Shown piece after piece: positions 25,121-34,098 of a DNA stretch of 64,000 nucleotides; position 1 is the stretch's first letter; each line of letters starts with the position of its first letter. Source of the DNA: Metabacillus crassostreae. GTDB taxonomy: Bacteria; Bacillota; Bacilli; Bacillales; Bacillaceae. The stretch covers positions 434,001 to 498,000 of the forward strand of contig NZ_JAFBDU010000002.1 of the NCBI RefSeq assembly GCF_016908395.1. The letters run 5' to 3'. The notes under the pieces were generated by a model. That model was not told where the DNA came from, did no database searches, and saw nothing but the letters and a program-made list of their open reading frames with translations. The position numbers and the translations under genes were made by a program.

Positions 25121-25534
25121 ATGACTACAAAAAGATGGTCAGCATTAGAAGATTGTAAGAAAGAGGAATCAACACAAGATGCTGTACAAATAAACGAAAC
25201 CGTTCAAGCTTCAGAGGAGTATATATTCATTAAGGATTCTTGCAATATTGATGTCACTTCAACTGATACGCAAATTGCTGTTTCATTGCAAGCAGCGGTT
25301 CAAGTTGCAATTGCTTTAGTTATTAACCTAACAATTGCCGATAGTAATCGTGCTGAGCAAGTTACTCAACAGCTTTTACAAAGTTCAGTTATTAAACAAG
25401 TAAATAAACAAAAACTTATTATCGAAAACTCTCGCGATGTTACGATCACAACAACAGATACTGATGTAGCAATTTCTTTACAAGTGTTAATTCAAATCTT
25501 ATTAGCATTGTTAGTACAAATTGACATTCTTTAA
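25121..25534 (+). CDS. cotV: Spore coat protein CotV-like (CotX/CotV family)
   Basis: The 137 aa start at ATG 25121, nine bases after AAAGGAG; an ATG at 25115 is too close to it. Two related modules are seen: DSCNIDVTSTDTQIAVSLQ (about 40-58) and NSRDVTITTTDTDVAISLQ (about 100-118), each followed by a hydrophobic strand-rich segment. The protein belongs to the insoluble outer coat (crust) fraction in B. subtilis. Its position first in a V-W-X-Y-Z order supports the name; CotX is the alternative. Confidence 0.88.
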   Translation: MTTKRWSALEDCKKEESTQDAVQINETVQASEEYIFIKDSCNIDVTSTDTQIAVSLQAAVQVAIALVINLTIADSNRAEQVTQQLLQSSVIKQVNKQKLIIENSRDVTITTTDTDVAISLQVLIQILLALLVQIDIL

Positions 25535-25618
25535 ACAATAACAAGCTTATTTGAATAGACTATTTATCGCACTAGAAGGTTTTTGTTTCTGGTTCAAATG
25601 AAATGTGAGGTGAAAAAA

Positions 25619-25900
25619 ATGTCTAATGAAAAATTAAATTTACAAGAAATCTCTTCTACAATGATGCAACTTTTCGTTCAAGATGTTTTTAACAAAAATA
25701 ACATTACTGAAGAAAAGAAGAATAAATTATCTGACGAACAAAAAGCACAGCTACGTAAAGTAGTCGAAGATCTTCAAGCACAAGTTGATGAATTTGTTAA
25801 AGGATCTAAACAAAAGCAGGAAAAGGAAGAGCCTGTTGAAGAAACATCGAAAAATACAACATTACGTGACATGATTAAAAAGAAAAAGGAAGACAAATAA
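25619..25900 (+). CDS. cotW: Spore coat protein CotW-like
   Basis: The 93 aa start at ATG 25619 (GAGGTGAAAAAA ribosome site). It is highly charged, with a helical middle (KNKLSDEQKAQLRKVVEDLQ) and a Lys-rich end (MIKKKKEDK). It lies between the CotV-like and CotX-like genes, as cotW does in B. subtilis, and its size is similar. Sequence similarity to CotW is judged by length, composition and place only. Confidence 0.72.
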   Translation: MSNEKLNLQEISSTMMQLFVQDVFNKNNITEEKKNKLSDEQKAQLRKVVEDLQAQVDEFVKGSKQKQEKEEPVEETSKNTTLRDMIKKKKEDK

Positions 25901-25993
25901 ACCAAAAATGGTCAAAATCACCAAGACAGGTGACTTATACAAAAATGAATTTTGATCATTTAATAAAAGTAAACCGAAAGGAGGAATTAAACA

Positions 25994-26485
25994 ATGGAAG
26001 CAAGACCATATGAATGGGTAGCCTTAGATCGTAATTCTTGTCATCCAACTGATTGTTATTCAAAAGATGAGGTGGCTGCTGTTGGAAATAACGTCAACTT
26101 CTTCAACGACGATGCAACAGTAAGTCAATCAGCTGACCAGGTTAATGAAACTGATCAAATCTCTTCTGAAACAATTATTGTTAGAGATTCTTGTGACATC
26201 ACAGTTAACTCTACTGACACTCAAGTAGCTGTATCACTACAAGTAGCATTACAAGTAGCAATTGCATTAGTTATTAACTTAACAATCGCTGACAGCAACC
26301 GCGCTGAGCAAGTTACTCAACAATTATTACAACAAACTGACACAACTCAATTAAACAAACAAAAATTAATCATCGAAAACTCTCGTGATGTAAATGTGAC
26401 AACAACTGATACAGATGTTGCAATTTCACTGCAAGTTTTACTACAAATCTTAATTGCATTAGTTGTAAATATCGACATCCTTTAA
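25994..26485 (+). CDS. cotX: Spore coat protein CotX
   Basis: The 163 aa have an N-terminal region with two cysteines (NSCHPTDCYS) and then the CotX/CotV domain. Two repeated modules are DSCDITVNSTDTQVAVSLQ (about 65-83) and NSRDVNVTTTDTDVAISLQ (about 127-145). The block LTIADSNRAEQVTQQLL is identical to that of the CotV-like protein, evidence of duplication or gene conversion. It is a major component of the spore crust. AAAGGAGG ribosome site. Confidence 0.92.
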   Translation: MEARPYEWVALDRNSCHPTDCYSKDEVAAVGNNVNFFNDDATVSQSADQVNETDQISSETIIVRDSCDITVNSTDTQVAVSLQVALQVAIALVINLTIADSNRAEQVTQQLLQQTDTTQLNKQKLIIENSRDVNVTTTDTDVAISLQVLLQILIALVVNIDIL

Positions 26486-26495
26486 TTAACTTAAG

Positions 26496-26522
26496 AAGCA
26501 GGGTATCACCCTGCTTTTTTTG
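26496..26522 (+). terminator. Terminator after cotX
   Basis: AAGCAGGGT-ATC-ACCCTGCTT followed by T runs. The rest of 26523-26793 is AT-rich leader for cotY; CATAGTCTG near 26738 is only a weak match to a sigma-K -10. Confidence 0.88.
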
Positions 26523-26793
26523 TTTTCAAATACTTTGTATTGTTTTAGTTTTAAATTGTTATTTCTTTCTAAAAGATAAAGGTTTTTAGAACTACCACCC
26601 CAAAAAAACAGCCCACTTTTCTATATCTGATAGCAAATCCATCCCCTTATTCACTAGGAAAACCAGCACTCACCTAATTTCTTCCCAATGATTCTATAAG
26701 AATCTAGACGATAACCCACACACACTAGTCATTTTCCACATAGTCTGTTAAGGACTAAAGTCAAATATTTATTAAATAAGGAGATGGCTAATA

Positions 26794-27270
26794 ATGGGTT
26801 GCAAAGATAGAAAAGACTTCGATAACAATTGTGTATGTGAAGCTGTAGAACAAATTTTAGCGGAACAAGAAGCGGTAGAAGATATCTCTTGTCCGACTAG
26901 CTGCTTCAGTAATTTATTGAATCCTGTAGCAGGTACTAAAGATACAATTCCTTTTATCTTGTTTGACAAAAAAGGTGGATTATTCAAAGCATTCGGTAAT
27001 GTTGGTGGCTTCCTAGATGATATGACTTGCTTCCAATCAATCTTCTTCCGTGTTGAAGCGGTAAAAGATTGCTGTGCAACATTATCAATTCTACGTCCAG
27101 TAGACGTTGATGGAAACACAGAAAGCGTATGTAGTCCTTGTGATGAAGGATTCTTCGGTCTTGAAAAAACTGACTTCTGTATTGAAGTAGATCTTGACTG
27201 CTTCTGTGCTATTCAATGTTTATCACCAGAGCTAGTTGACCGTGTAGCTGACAATAAACACTGTCGTTAA
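26794..27270 (+). CDS. cotY: Cysteine-rich spore coat protein CotY
   Basis: The 158 aa are rich in cysteine ([38 protein letters not shown]), the hallmark of CotY/CotZ proteins that cross-link and self-assemble into the outermost coat (crust). It is named CotY by gene order and by its larger size than the next gene; CotZ is the alternative. It has its own ribosome site (AAGGAG) and leader, so it is probably read from a late mother-cell promoter. Confidence 0.9.
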   Translation: MGCKDRKDFDNNCVCEAVEQILAEQEAVEDISCPTSCFSNLLNPVAGTKDTIPFILFDKKGGLFKAFGNVGGFLDDMTCFQSIFFRVEAVKDCCATLSILRPVDVDGNTESVCSPCDEGFFGLEKTDFCIEVDLDCFCAIQCLSPELVDRVADNKHCR

Positions 27271-27281
27271 TATAACAATTT

Positions 27282-27318
27282 AAGACTGCTGATTAGATTC
27301 AGCAGTCTTCTCTTTTTA
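27282..27318 (+). terminator. Terminator after cotY
   Basis: AAGACTGCTGA-TTAGAT-TCAGCAGTCTT followed by CTCTTTTTATA. Confidence 0.88.
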
Positions 27319-27494
27319 TATTATGTGAGCAATCTTTAATTCTAAAAATACTTAAGAAAAATATCAACCTAGAATCTCCATTTATAAATTTTATTGGCAC
27401 ATATATCAATTCCACTAAAATAGGCTACTACCTAACACCATTTTAATAGTAATTTCTTATACTAATAGCAAGAACGTTAGTAGGAGGGAAAAAT

Positions 27495-27905
27495 ATGAAA
27501 GAAAAAGACTTGAATTGTGTATGTAGTGCTGTTGAAGATATTCTAGATCAACAAGAAGCGGTTAGTGAAAAATGCCCTACGAGTTGTTACAGTAATCTTC
27601 TTAATCCAGTGAAAACTTTAGGAGATACAATTCCCTTTATTTTGTTAACTGATAAAGGAGATCATTTTCATGCATTTGGAAATGTAGGATCAAAAAAATG
27701 CTTTAAAACAAGTTTCTTTAGAGTAGAAAACATCAATGACTGTTGTGCAACATTACGCCTATTACTACCATTAGATTGTCATGGTCATCATGCAGAAAAA
27801 ATTTGTGATGTAGAAGAATTAGTAAAAACACAAAATTGTATTGAAGTTGATCTTACTTGCTTCTGTGCAATTCAATGCTTATCACCTTTGTTAGTAAGAC
27901 AATAG
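27495..27905 (+). CDS. cotZ: Cysteine-rich spore coat protein CotZ
   Basis: The 136 aa are paralogous to the preceding protein, sharing LNCVCSAVEDIL, CPTSCYSNLLNP, DTIPFILL and [14 protein letters not shown]. It is shorter in the middle. It belongs to the spore crust, where CotZ is the main morphogenetic protein in B. subtilis. GTAGGAGGG ribosome site; a strong terminator follows. Two paralogues in tandem with intact cysteine patterns indicate that both are functional. Confidence 0.9.
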   Translation: MKEKDLNCVCSAVEDILDQQEAVSEKCPTSCYSNLLNPVKTLGDTIPFILLTDKGDHFHAFGNVGSKKCFKTSFFRVENINDCCATLRLLLPLDCHGHHAEKICDVEELVKTQNCIEVDLTCFCAIQCLSPLLVRQ

Positions 27906-27933
27906 CATCCACTGAATGAATTTTTCAGCTAGT

Positions 27934-27972
27934 AAAAAAAGTTAGGCACAAGAAATAGTGCCTAACTTTTTT
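27934..27972 (+). terminator. Terminator after cotZ
   Basis: AAAAGTTAGGCAC / GTGCCTAACTTTT hairpin with T run. Confidence 0.88.
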
Positions 27973-28075
27973 AGTTATCACTTTCGCATACTTTTGTTGT
28001 AAGGTCGTTAATTTAAGCGGTAGCATTAAAAAAACATCAATATCCTCAAAAAAGAGCCTAGAAAAAAGACTCCTT

Positions 28076-28636
28076 TTAAAATCCTAATAAATTTATCGAT
28101 TTAATGTTTTCAAATGGTACATCAATTGGTTTAGCATGCGTTAAAGATCTGATTGTAACAATTCGATCTTTTTCTGTCATAATAACGCCACGGTAAGTAT
28201 CTTCGGTTGTTTCAATTTGACACAATGTTCTAGGCATATTTTTAGGAAGGTTTGTAAAGAACTCAATCTTTTCAGCAATATTCATTTGAGTAATAGGTTT
28301 TCTTTGTTTACGATATTGTTTAACAGTTTGCTCTTGATCTTGCTCTTCTTCACCTTGTAAGCTATTAGTTTCATTTAGTGCATTCACTTCAACATCATTT
28401 TCTTCCTCAGTTTCTGCTTCATTGTTGAGTATACTCATTTCTTCTTTGAAGGGCTCTTTTTCTAAGGTTCTAACCTGTGAATCCCCTTCAACCTGATTCG
28501 TGTCAATAACTGCTTTTGATTTTGATTTCTTAACTACAAAAGATTGCATATTCACATTAATATCTTGATTATCCGGCTGGACAATATACATTAGTGGCTT
28601 CATCTTATAATCTTTATTCTTCTGATTATTTCTCAT
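28076..28636 (-). CDS. cotO: Spore coat protein CotO
   Basis: The 186 aa have a basic N-terminus (MRNNQKNKDYKMKPLMYIVQ), a long acidic low-complexity middle (about 60-115, rich in Glu) and a conserved C-terminal domain (about 120-186) with IAEKIEFFTNLPKNMPRTLC and ending NIKSINLLGF. The C-terminus is the CotO domain. CotO is needed for late coat and crust maturation. It lies between cotZ and fabI as in B. subtilis, but here an EAL gene separates it from fabI. Confidence 0.9.
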   Translation of the reverse strand: MRNNQKNKDYKMKPLMYIVQPDNQDINVNMQSFVVKKSKSKAVIDTNQVEGDSQVRTLEKEPFKEEMSILNNEAETEEENDVEVNALNETNSLQGEEEQDQEQTVKQYRKQRKPITQMNIAEKIEFFTNLPKNMPRTLCQIETTEDTYRGVIMTEKDRIVTIRSLTHAKPIDVPFENIKSINLLGF

Positions 28637-28912
28637 CTCACTACCTCCAATGATAAAGATGTTCGCACACAGTATGTTATGCAGTAAAACTGGGTAATGT
28701 GCCTATTTTTTATAAGTTTCTTCTCTATAATACTTGTACTACTTTGTAGTCTGATTTTACTCAACATAATTTCGAAATAAGCTCACACATATTTGATGGC
28801 TAGTACAAAGCTAGTAATAGAATAATAAAAACTAAAATTTAACAATTAATTTACGCTACCTTAACAATTAATTGTTATTGTCGAATTACGCAGATTATTT
28901 AAGGAGATATAT

Positions 28913-29860
28913 ATGAACAATGTTAGTAGTGAACACAACAATTTAGATGCTCAATTACAAAAAGAATTCTTGAGCATACTTCATAATAGACACCTTTCCA
29001 TTTACTTTCAGCCAATTGTTCATTTTCATAGCAAAAACGCAGTCTTCGGTTTTGAAGCTTTATCGAGAGGACCTGTTGATAGCTATTTTCATAGCCCCAC
29101 TCGTTTGTTTCCATTTGCAGAAAATGAAGGCTTATTATACTCTCTAGAAAAGCTTGCTAGAGAACGTACCTTTGAGGAAAGTAAAGGAATACTAGAAGAT
29201 AAGAAATTATTTATTAATCTAAACTCACAAGTTATTTACGATGATAAATTTAACCCTGGTCATACAATTTCTCTGTTAAAGCAATATGGACTCGATCCTA
29301 ATAATGTAGTGTTTGAAATTACAGAACGGAATGCGATAAGTGACTTCGCTGCTTTTCGCAATGTGTTGCACCACTATCGTGAACAAGGATTCCAAATTGC
29401 GGTTGATGATGCTGGTGCTGGCTACTCTTCATTACAATCAATATCAGAATTGATGCCTGATTACATTAAAGTTGATCGATCTCTTGTAAGTGGAATCGAT
29501 AACAATCCAGTTAAAGCCAATATATTAGAAGCATTTGTATCATTCGCCAAGAAAATGAATAGTAAAATTATTGCTGAAGGTATCGAAACAGAGGCTGAAT
29601 TGAAGAAGGTCATGGATTTAGGTATTGAATATGGACAAGGCTTTTTTATTGCACGACCAAATAATCCGATTCCAACTATTAATGAAGTGGCAAAACAATG
29701 CATGAAATTAGTAAATTTAAAGCAAAGCCATAAATCAATTGTAGCTGATATTAATGATGAGATTATTATTACGCAAAATGGAATTGTCATTAGTCGTCAG
29801 CCTGCAAGCAAGTTCGTTAAAGTAAAAAAAGTACCCTTTCAATCACCAATATGTAAATGA
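28913..29860 (+). CDS. EAL domain cyclic-di-GMP phosphodiesterase
   Basis: The 315 aa hold one EAL domain (about 20-255) with all catalytic motifs: E48-A-L (FEALSRGP), the NLNSQVI asparagine, EITERN, the metal pair DD in VDDAGAGYSSL, DYIKVDRS lysine, AEGIETE and GQGFFIA glutamine. It is therefore predicted to hydrolyse c-di-GMP to pGpG. A C-terminal tail of about 60 aa has no recognised domain, and no sensor or membrane segment is present. It is inserted between cotO and fabI, a pair I recall as adjacent in B. subtilis. AAGGAGATAT ribosome site. Confidence 0.92.
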   Translation: MNNVSSEHNNLDAQLQKEFLSILHNRHLSIYFQPIVHFHSKNAVFGFEALSRGPVDSYFHSPTRLFPFAENEGLLYSLEKLARERTFEESKGILEDKKLFINLNSQVIYDDKFNPGHTISLLKQYGLDPNNVVFEITERNAISDFAAFRNVLHHYREQGFQIAVDDAGAGYSSLQSISELMPDYIKVDRSLVSGIDNNPVKANILEAFVSFAKKMNSKIIAEGIETEAELKKVMDLGIEYGQGFFIARPNNPIPTINEVAKQCMKLVNLKQSHKSIVADINDEIIITQNGIVISRQPASKFVKVKKVPFQSPICK

Positions 29861-29892
29861 AGGTAATATGATTTAATAAGGTAATGCTGACA

Positions 29893-29953
29893 GCCAAAAT
29901 AAAAAGAGCGCTCGTTTTCACGTGATTTTCTAAACCACATGAAATGAGCGCTC
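29893..29953 (-). terminator. Terminator of fabI
   Basis: A long imperfect hairpin with GAGCGCTC at both ends (29906-29913 and 29946-29953). On the minus strand it is followed by TTTTTATTTT. It also lies just after the EAL gene on the plus strand. Confidence 0.75.
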
Positions 29954-29983
29954 GTTCAATTAAAAAGATTCAAGTAAAACTCA

Positions 29984-30757
29984 TTATGCTAAAATATGAT
30001 AACCAGAATCAACGTGAAGGTTTTCCCCTGTCATTCCTCTAGATAGATCACTAAATAGGAATAAAGCAGTATCTCCTACTTCTTCTGGTGTTGTTGTACG
30101 ACGAAGTGGTGAGCGCTCTTCAATTTCTTTTAGAATTGAATTGAAATCACTAATACCCTTCGCTGAAAGTGTACGAATTGGACCTGCAGAAATAGAATTC
30201 ACTCGGATACCGTCTTTACCAAGATCACTTGCCAAGTATCTTACACTTGCATCTAGTGAAGCTTTTGCAACACCCATAACATTGTAATTAGGTAATACAC
30301 GCTCTCCACCAAGATATGTTAAGGTAACAATGCTTCCACCCTCAGTCATTAGAGATCTTGCTTCTTTAGCTACAGCTGTTAATGAGTATGAGCTAATATT
30401 ATGCGCTAATAAAAAGCCATCACGTGTTGTGTTTAAATACTCTCCTTGAAGCTCTTCTTTATGAGCAAATGCGATACAATGAGCTATGCCATGTATAACA
30501 CCTACTTCTTCTTTAATCTTCGTAAAGCATGTTTTAACTTCCTCATCATTTGTTACATCACAAGGTAAAACAAGTGAATCGTTTCGCTCTAGAGATTCCG
30601 CTAAATCACGAACAGATTTTTCTAATCGTTCTCCAGCATAAGTAAAGATTAACTTTGCTCCTGCATTATGTAAAGAACGTGCAATTCCCCATGCAATGCT
30701 ACGTTTGTTTGCTACACCCATGACCACTATATTACGTCCACTAAGTGATAAATTCAT
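29984..30757 (-). CDS. fabI: Enoyl-[acyl-carrier-protein] reductase (NADH/NADPH)
   Basis: Last reduction step of type II fatty-acid elongation; target of triclosan. The 257 aa are a short-chain dehydrogenase fold with NAD loop GVANKRSIAWGIA (about 14-26), the catalytic Y148 and Y158 and K165 (Tyr-x9-Tyr-x6-Lys) and SAGPIRTLSAKGI. Transcribed alone from a promoter overlapped by a FapR-type operator, so it should be induced when malonyl-CoA accumulates. Terminator follows. Confidence 0.96.
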   Translation of the reverse strand: MNLSLSGRNIVVMGVANKRSIAWGIARSLHNAGAKLIFTYAGERLEKSVRDLAESLERNDSLVLPCDVTNDEEVKTCFTKIKEEVGVIHGIAHCIAFAHKEELQGEYLNTTRDGFLLAHNISSYSLTAVAKEARSLMTEGGSIVTLTYLGGERVLPNYNVMGVAKASLDASVRYLASDLGKDGIRVNSISAGPIRTLSAKGISDFNSILKEIEERSPLRRTTTPEEVGDTALFLFSDLSRGMTGENLHVDSGYHILA

Positions 30758-30786
30758 ATACAGCCTCCTAAAATTAATACATGTTA

Positions 30787-30803
30787 TTAGTACCTGGTTA
30801 TAA
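30787..30803 (-). promoter_or_regulatory. FapR operator upstream of fabI
   Basis: TTAGTACCTGGTTATAA matches the known FapR consensus TTAGTACCTGRTANTAA with one mismatch. It lies 30 bp upstream of the fabI start and abuts the extended -10 (TGATATAAT on the minus strand, 30803-30811), the place expected for repression. Confidence 0.85.
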
Positions 30804-30811
30804 TTATATCA
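30803..30811 (-). promoter_or_regulatory. Extended -10 promoter of fabI
   Basis: TGATATAAT on the minus strand (TGn plus a perfect TATAAT), next to the FapR site. No clear -35. Confidence 0.6.
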
Positions 30812-31040
30812 CTAAAAATCAAAAATCGCTATTTAGTTTATGGTACAGTTAATATTCCTTGTTTTCTCATTAATGCTAGGTACAGTGCTGTGAGTTCAAT
30901 ATCCATAATTGCCTTTAAATGGGTTCATATACTTAGTCTTAATATTAAATTTCAAAAAGAGGTTTTCGTTAATTTTGCTATTAAAATTTGAAGAAAAAAC
31001 ACAGATAAAGTCTGAAAAATTAATTATTTTAAAGTAATAA
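30812..31040. other. Intergenic stretch between fabI and repeat copy 3
   Basis: AT-rich; no gene, RNA motif or strong hairpin was seen. Confidence 0.4.
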
Positions 31041-31115
31041 GTTCGTTTCATTTCGCTGCAGACAATTGCTTTTTTTCCGCGGGGAGGAAGTCAATTGTCT
31101 TCCGCTCCATTCCAC
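31041..31115. repeat. Dispersed Bacillus repeat, copy 3 (shortened)
   Basis: GTTCGTTTCATTTCGCTGC to TTCCGCTCCATTCCACT, with central CCGCGGGGAGGAAGTC. Compared with copy 2 it lacks the middle and right parts. The arms AGACAATTG and CAATTGTCT differ in sequence from those of copy 2 but remain complementary. Confidence 0.7.
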
Positions 31116-31283
31116 TATAATGTATTCAATAGAGATTCCACTAAAGAAAGAAGTAAAAAAAGACTCCAATCCTTACAAATGAGGTTATGAGAAGATGCTG
31201 TCTTCTACCTATAACATTTGCACCTAGGATCAAGAGTCAGTATTATACTAGTTTAGTTTAAGTTTATTAATAATGCCCGAGAG

Positions 31284-32090
31284 TTACAAAGATAATTTTT
31301 TATTATATGCCCAATGATTTGTTGGGCCATGTCCATTGCCGATGCCTAATTGATCTTCAATTGCTGCTTGGATAAATGCTTTAGCTGTTGAAACAGCTTC
31401 TGATACTGATCTACCTTTACTTATTTCAGCAGTGATCGCAGCAGCATAGGTACAGCCTGTTCCATGTGTATGTTTTGTATCTTTTCTTGATCCTATAAAC
31501 TCTTCAAAGTACTGCCCATCAAAAAGTAAATCAACAACTGTTTCTCTAGAAGAATCATGACCACCTTTAATGATGACATTTTTAGCACCAAGTGTATGGA
31601 GCTTTTTGGCAGCTGCTTTCCTTTGATCTAATGTCACGATCTCCATACTTGTTAAAACCTCTGCCTCAGGTATATTCGGAGTAATCACCTTAGCTAATGG
31701 TAATAATGAGGTAATTAACGCTTCTACCGCTTCTTCAAGTAGCAGAGACTGACCACCTTTAGCAACCATAACTGGATCAACGATAAGATTTTCCCAGTTA
31801 TATTCTCTAACTTGCTCTGAAACTAACTGAATCATCTCTGCATTAAAAAGCATTCCTGTTTTGATTGCATGTGGATTTAAGTCTGTTGCGATTGATTGAA
31901 TTTGGGTTTTTAAGGCTTCCACAGATAATGGATACACCCCTTGAACTCCTAGTGTATTTTGTGCTGTTACAGCAGTGATCGCTGTCATGCCAAATACACC
32001 AAGTTCCTGGAATGTCTTTAAATCGGCTTGAATACCTGCTCCCCCACCTGAATCAGATCCTGCTATTGTTAGTGCACGAGATACAGTCAT
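31284..32090 (-). CDS. thiD: Hydroxymethylpyrimidine/phosphomethylpyrimidine kinase
   Basis: Phosphorylates HMP and HMP-P to HMP-PP for thiamine synthesis. The 268 aa are a ribokinase-fold enzyme with AGSDSGGGAGIQADLKTF (8-25), TAVTAQNT, VDPVMVAKGG and the phosphate/anion-hole motif HTHGTGCTYAAAI (about 208-220). Last gene of the thi operon. PdxK (pyridoxal kinase) belongs to the same family, but operon position favours ThiD. Confidence 0.93.
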   Translation of the reverse strand: MTVSRALTIAGSDSGGGAGIQADLKTFQELGVFGMTAITAVTAQNTLGVQGVYPLSVEALKTQIQSIATDLNPHAIKTGMLFNAEMIQLVSEQVREYNWENLIVDPVMVAKGGQSLLLEEAVEALITSLLPLAKVITPNIPEAEVLTSMEIVTLDQRKAAAKKLHTLGAKNVIIKGGHDSSRETVVDLLFDGQYFEEFIGSRKDTKHTHGTGCTYAAAITAEISKGRSVSEAVSTAKAFIQAAIEDQLGIGNGHGPTNHWAYNKKLSL

Positions 32091-32107
32091 TTATATTCCC
32101 TTCTTTC

Positions 32108-33124
32108 CTACCCTATATAACGATGATAAATTTTCTTTGCTTCCGCAATATCCTTTGTTCCATGAATTAATGCGCGACCATCCTTAAATAACACAATTCT
32201 ATGCTCACCAAACGTAAACGACATTAAAAAAGGATTTTCTAAAAATGCGTCTGCTAGTGGCTTAACTCTTTCAGAAATTTTTTCAAAGGATATATTTTTG
32301 TTCTCACTTGGTCTAATTTGAACTGTATCTCTTCCACATAATACAGCTGCTTTTGTGCCCTTTTCAGCTGTTAAATAAGGATAAACAGGATCAGAGCCAC
32401 AGGTTGGACATGCGTTATTTTTTAAACGTGTCATATTAATTGAAGAATATTGATTTTTCCATAAATCAAATGAAACAAGCTTACTTCTTCTATTTTCTTC
32501 ATCACCTACAAGTAGCTTTAATACTTCTGTTGTTTGGTGTGAAGCAACCATGCTTACGATTGGCGAAATAACGCCAACTGTATCACATGTCATTCCATCA
32601 AATGGAATATGTTTCAGTAAGCAGTGTAGACAGGGTGTTTCATTTGGAATCACAGTGAAGGAAAGACCATAGCTACCAACGCAGCCACCATATATCCAAG
32701 GAATTTTATTTTTTAATGAAATATCATTTATTAGTAATCTTGTTTCAAAATTATCTGTTGCATCCACAATGACATCCACTTCTTGAACAAAATCTTCTAT
32801 GTTTGTGGAAGTAACGTCTTCAACATATGCCTGTACTTCTACTTCTGAATTAATTTTTTGTAAATGTAGCTTAGCAGCAATCGCTTTTGGCATACGATTT
32901 TCTGCATCTTTTTCTATATATAGCTGTTGTCTTTGTAGGTTGCTCCATTCGACATAATCACGATCAACAAGCGTTAATTTACCAATACCTGCTCTTGCAA
33001 TCATTTCTGCATTTGCTGTTCCTAATGCCCCTGCACCAACAACTAATACATGACTAGCTTTTATGTTATTTTGCCCATTTTCTCCGATTGGCGAAAAGAG
33101 CATTTGTCTTGAATAACGTTCCAT
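32108..33124 (-). CDS. thiF: Sulfur carrier adenylyltransferase ThiF
   Basis: E1-like enzyme that adenylates the C-terminal glycine of ThiS. The 338 aa show the Rossmann loop GAGALG (30-35), DRDYVEWSNLQRQ (54-66), and the structural zinc cysteines C165/C168 (CLHC) and C239/C242 (CPTC). The C-terminal extension (about 250-338) ends in a HYIG-like helix. Its start overlaps the last base of thiG. MoeB is the homologous alternative; operon context settles ThiF. Confidence 0.92.
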   Translation of the reverse strand: MERYSRQMLFSPIGENGQNNIKASHVLVVGAGALGTANAEMIARAGIGKLTLVDRDYVEWSNLQRQQLYIEKDAENRMPKAIAAKLHLQKINSEVEVQAYVEDVTSTNIEDFVQEVDVIVDATDNFETRLLINDISLKNKIPWIYGGCVGSYGLSFTVIPNETPCLHCLLKHIPFDGMTCDTVGVISPIVSMVASHQTTEVLKLLVGDEENRRSKLVSFDLWKNQYSSINMTRLKNNACPTCGSDPVYPYLTAEKGTKAAVLCGRDTVQIRPSENKNISFEKISERVKPLADAFLENPFLMSFTFGEHRIVLFKDGRALIHGTKDIAEAKKIYHRYIG

Positions 33125-33891
33125 TAAGTAGTAATCATTCCCTCTGTAGGACTGCTAGCAATTGCATAATCCTTTTTAGCTATTCTACCAGCTTCATAAC
33201 CCATTCTTCCAGCTTCAATAGCTGTCTTCATCGCTATAGCCATTTTAACTGGATCATTTGCAGCAGAAACAGCTGTATTTAATAACACTCCATCTGCACC
33301 AAGCTCCATTGCAAGTGCGGCATCAGAAGGTGAGCCAATTCCAGCATCAATAATAACAGGTACCTTAGATTGTTCAATAATAAATGATAAGTTCAGCGGA
33401 TTTAAAATGCCTTGGCCAGAACCAATTGGTGAAGCACCAGGCATTATCGCATGTACACCTAATTCTTCTAGCTTTCTAGCAAGTACTACATCATCAGAAG
33501 TATATGGCAAGACGATAAAGCCTTCTTCAAGTAGCATTTCACTTGCTTTTAGTGTTTCCACAGGATCAGGTAAGAGTGAGCGATCACAGCCAATCACCTC
33601 TACCTTTATCATGTCACACAAACCCGATGCTTTGGCAAGCTTAGCAATTCTTACTGCTTCCTCAGCTGTTTTAGCACCAGCAGTATTAGGCAGAAGCGTA
33701 TATTTTGAAACATCTAGCTGTTCAAGGAAATTCGGTTGTGATTCCTCAAAAATATTCATTCGTCTTACAGCAAATGTTAGAATTTCAGATTCTGATTTTG
33801 CCACAGCTTCCTTTTGAATTTCAAATGATGGGTATTTACCTGTACCTAATAATAATCTAGACTGAAAAGTTTTGTTCGCAATTTTTAACAT
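33124..33891 (-). CDS. thiG: Thiazole synthase
   Basis: Condenses deoxyxylulose phosphate, dehydroglycine and ThiS-thiocarboxylate to the thiamine thiazole. The 255 aa TIM-barrel has the Schiff-base lysine K96 (MIKVEVIG), the phosphate loop [16 protein letters not shown] and the [12 protein letters not shown] loop. It starts two bases after the thiS stop and overlaps the start of thiF. Confidence 0.95.
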   Translation of the reverse strand: MLKIANKTFQSRLLLGTGKYPSFEIQKEAVAKSESEILTFAVRRMNIFEESQPNFLEQLDVSKYTLLPNTAGAKTAEEAVRIAKLAKASGLCDMIKVEVIGCDRSLLPDPVETLKASEMLLEEGFIVLPYTSDDVVLARKLEELGVHAIMPGASPIGSGQGILNPLNLSFIIEQSKVPVIIDAGIGSPSDAALAMELGADGVLLNTAVSAANDPVKMAIAMKTAIEAGRMGYEAGRIAKKDYAIASSPTEGMITT

Positions 33892-33893
33892 TG

Positions 33894-34094
33894 TTATCCT
33901 CCTCCTACAAAATGAACTAGCTCTATTTCATCACCATTGTTAATGATTGTTTCTTGGTATTGATCTTTTAAAATAATGTCTCGATTAAGTTCAACAATAA
34001 CTAGTCGATCTTCTAGCTTGTAATAAGCTAAAAGCTGTTGAATTGTATTTACATCTGTTAATTCGATTGATTCACCATTTAATTTTATGGTCAT
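33894..34094 (-). CDS. thiS: Thiamine sulfur carrier protein ThiS
   Basis: The 66 aa have the ubiquitin-like fold and the required C-terminal Gly-Gly (HFVGGG). The glycine end is adenylated by ThiF and thiocarboxylated to give the thiazole sulfur. It lies between thiO and thiG with 2-4 base gaps. Confidence 0.93.
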   Translation of the reverse strand: MTIKLNGESIELTDVNTIQQLLAYYKLEDRLVIVELNRDIILKDQYQETIINNGDEIELVHFVGGG

Positions 34095-34098
34095 GTTA

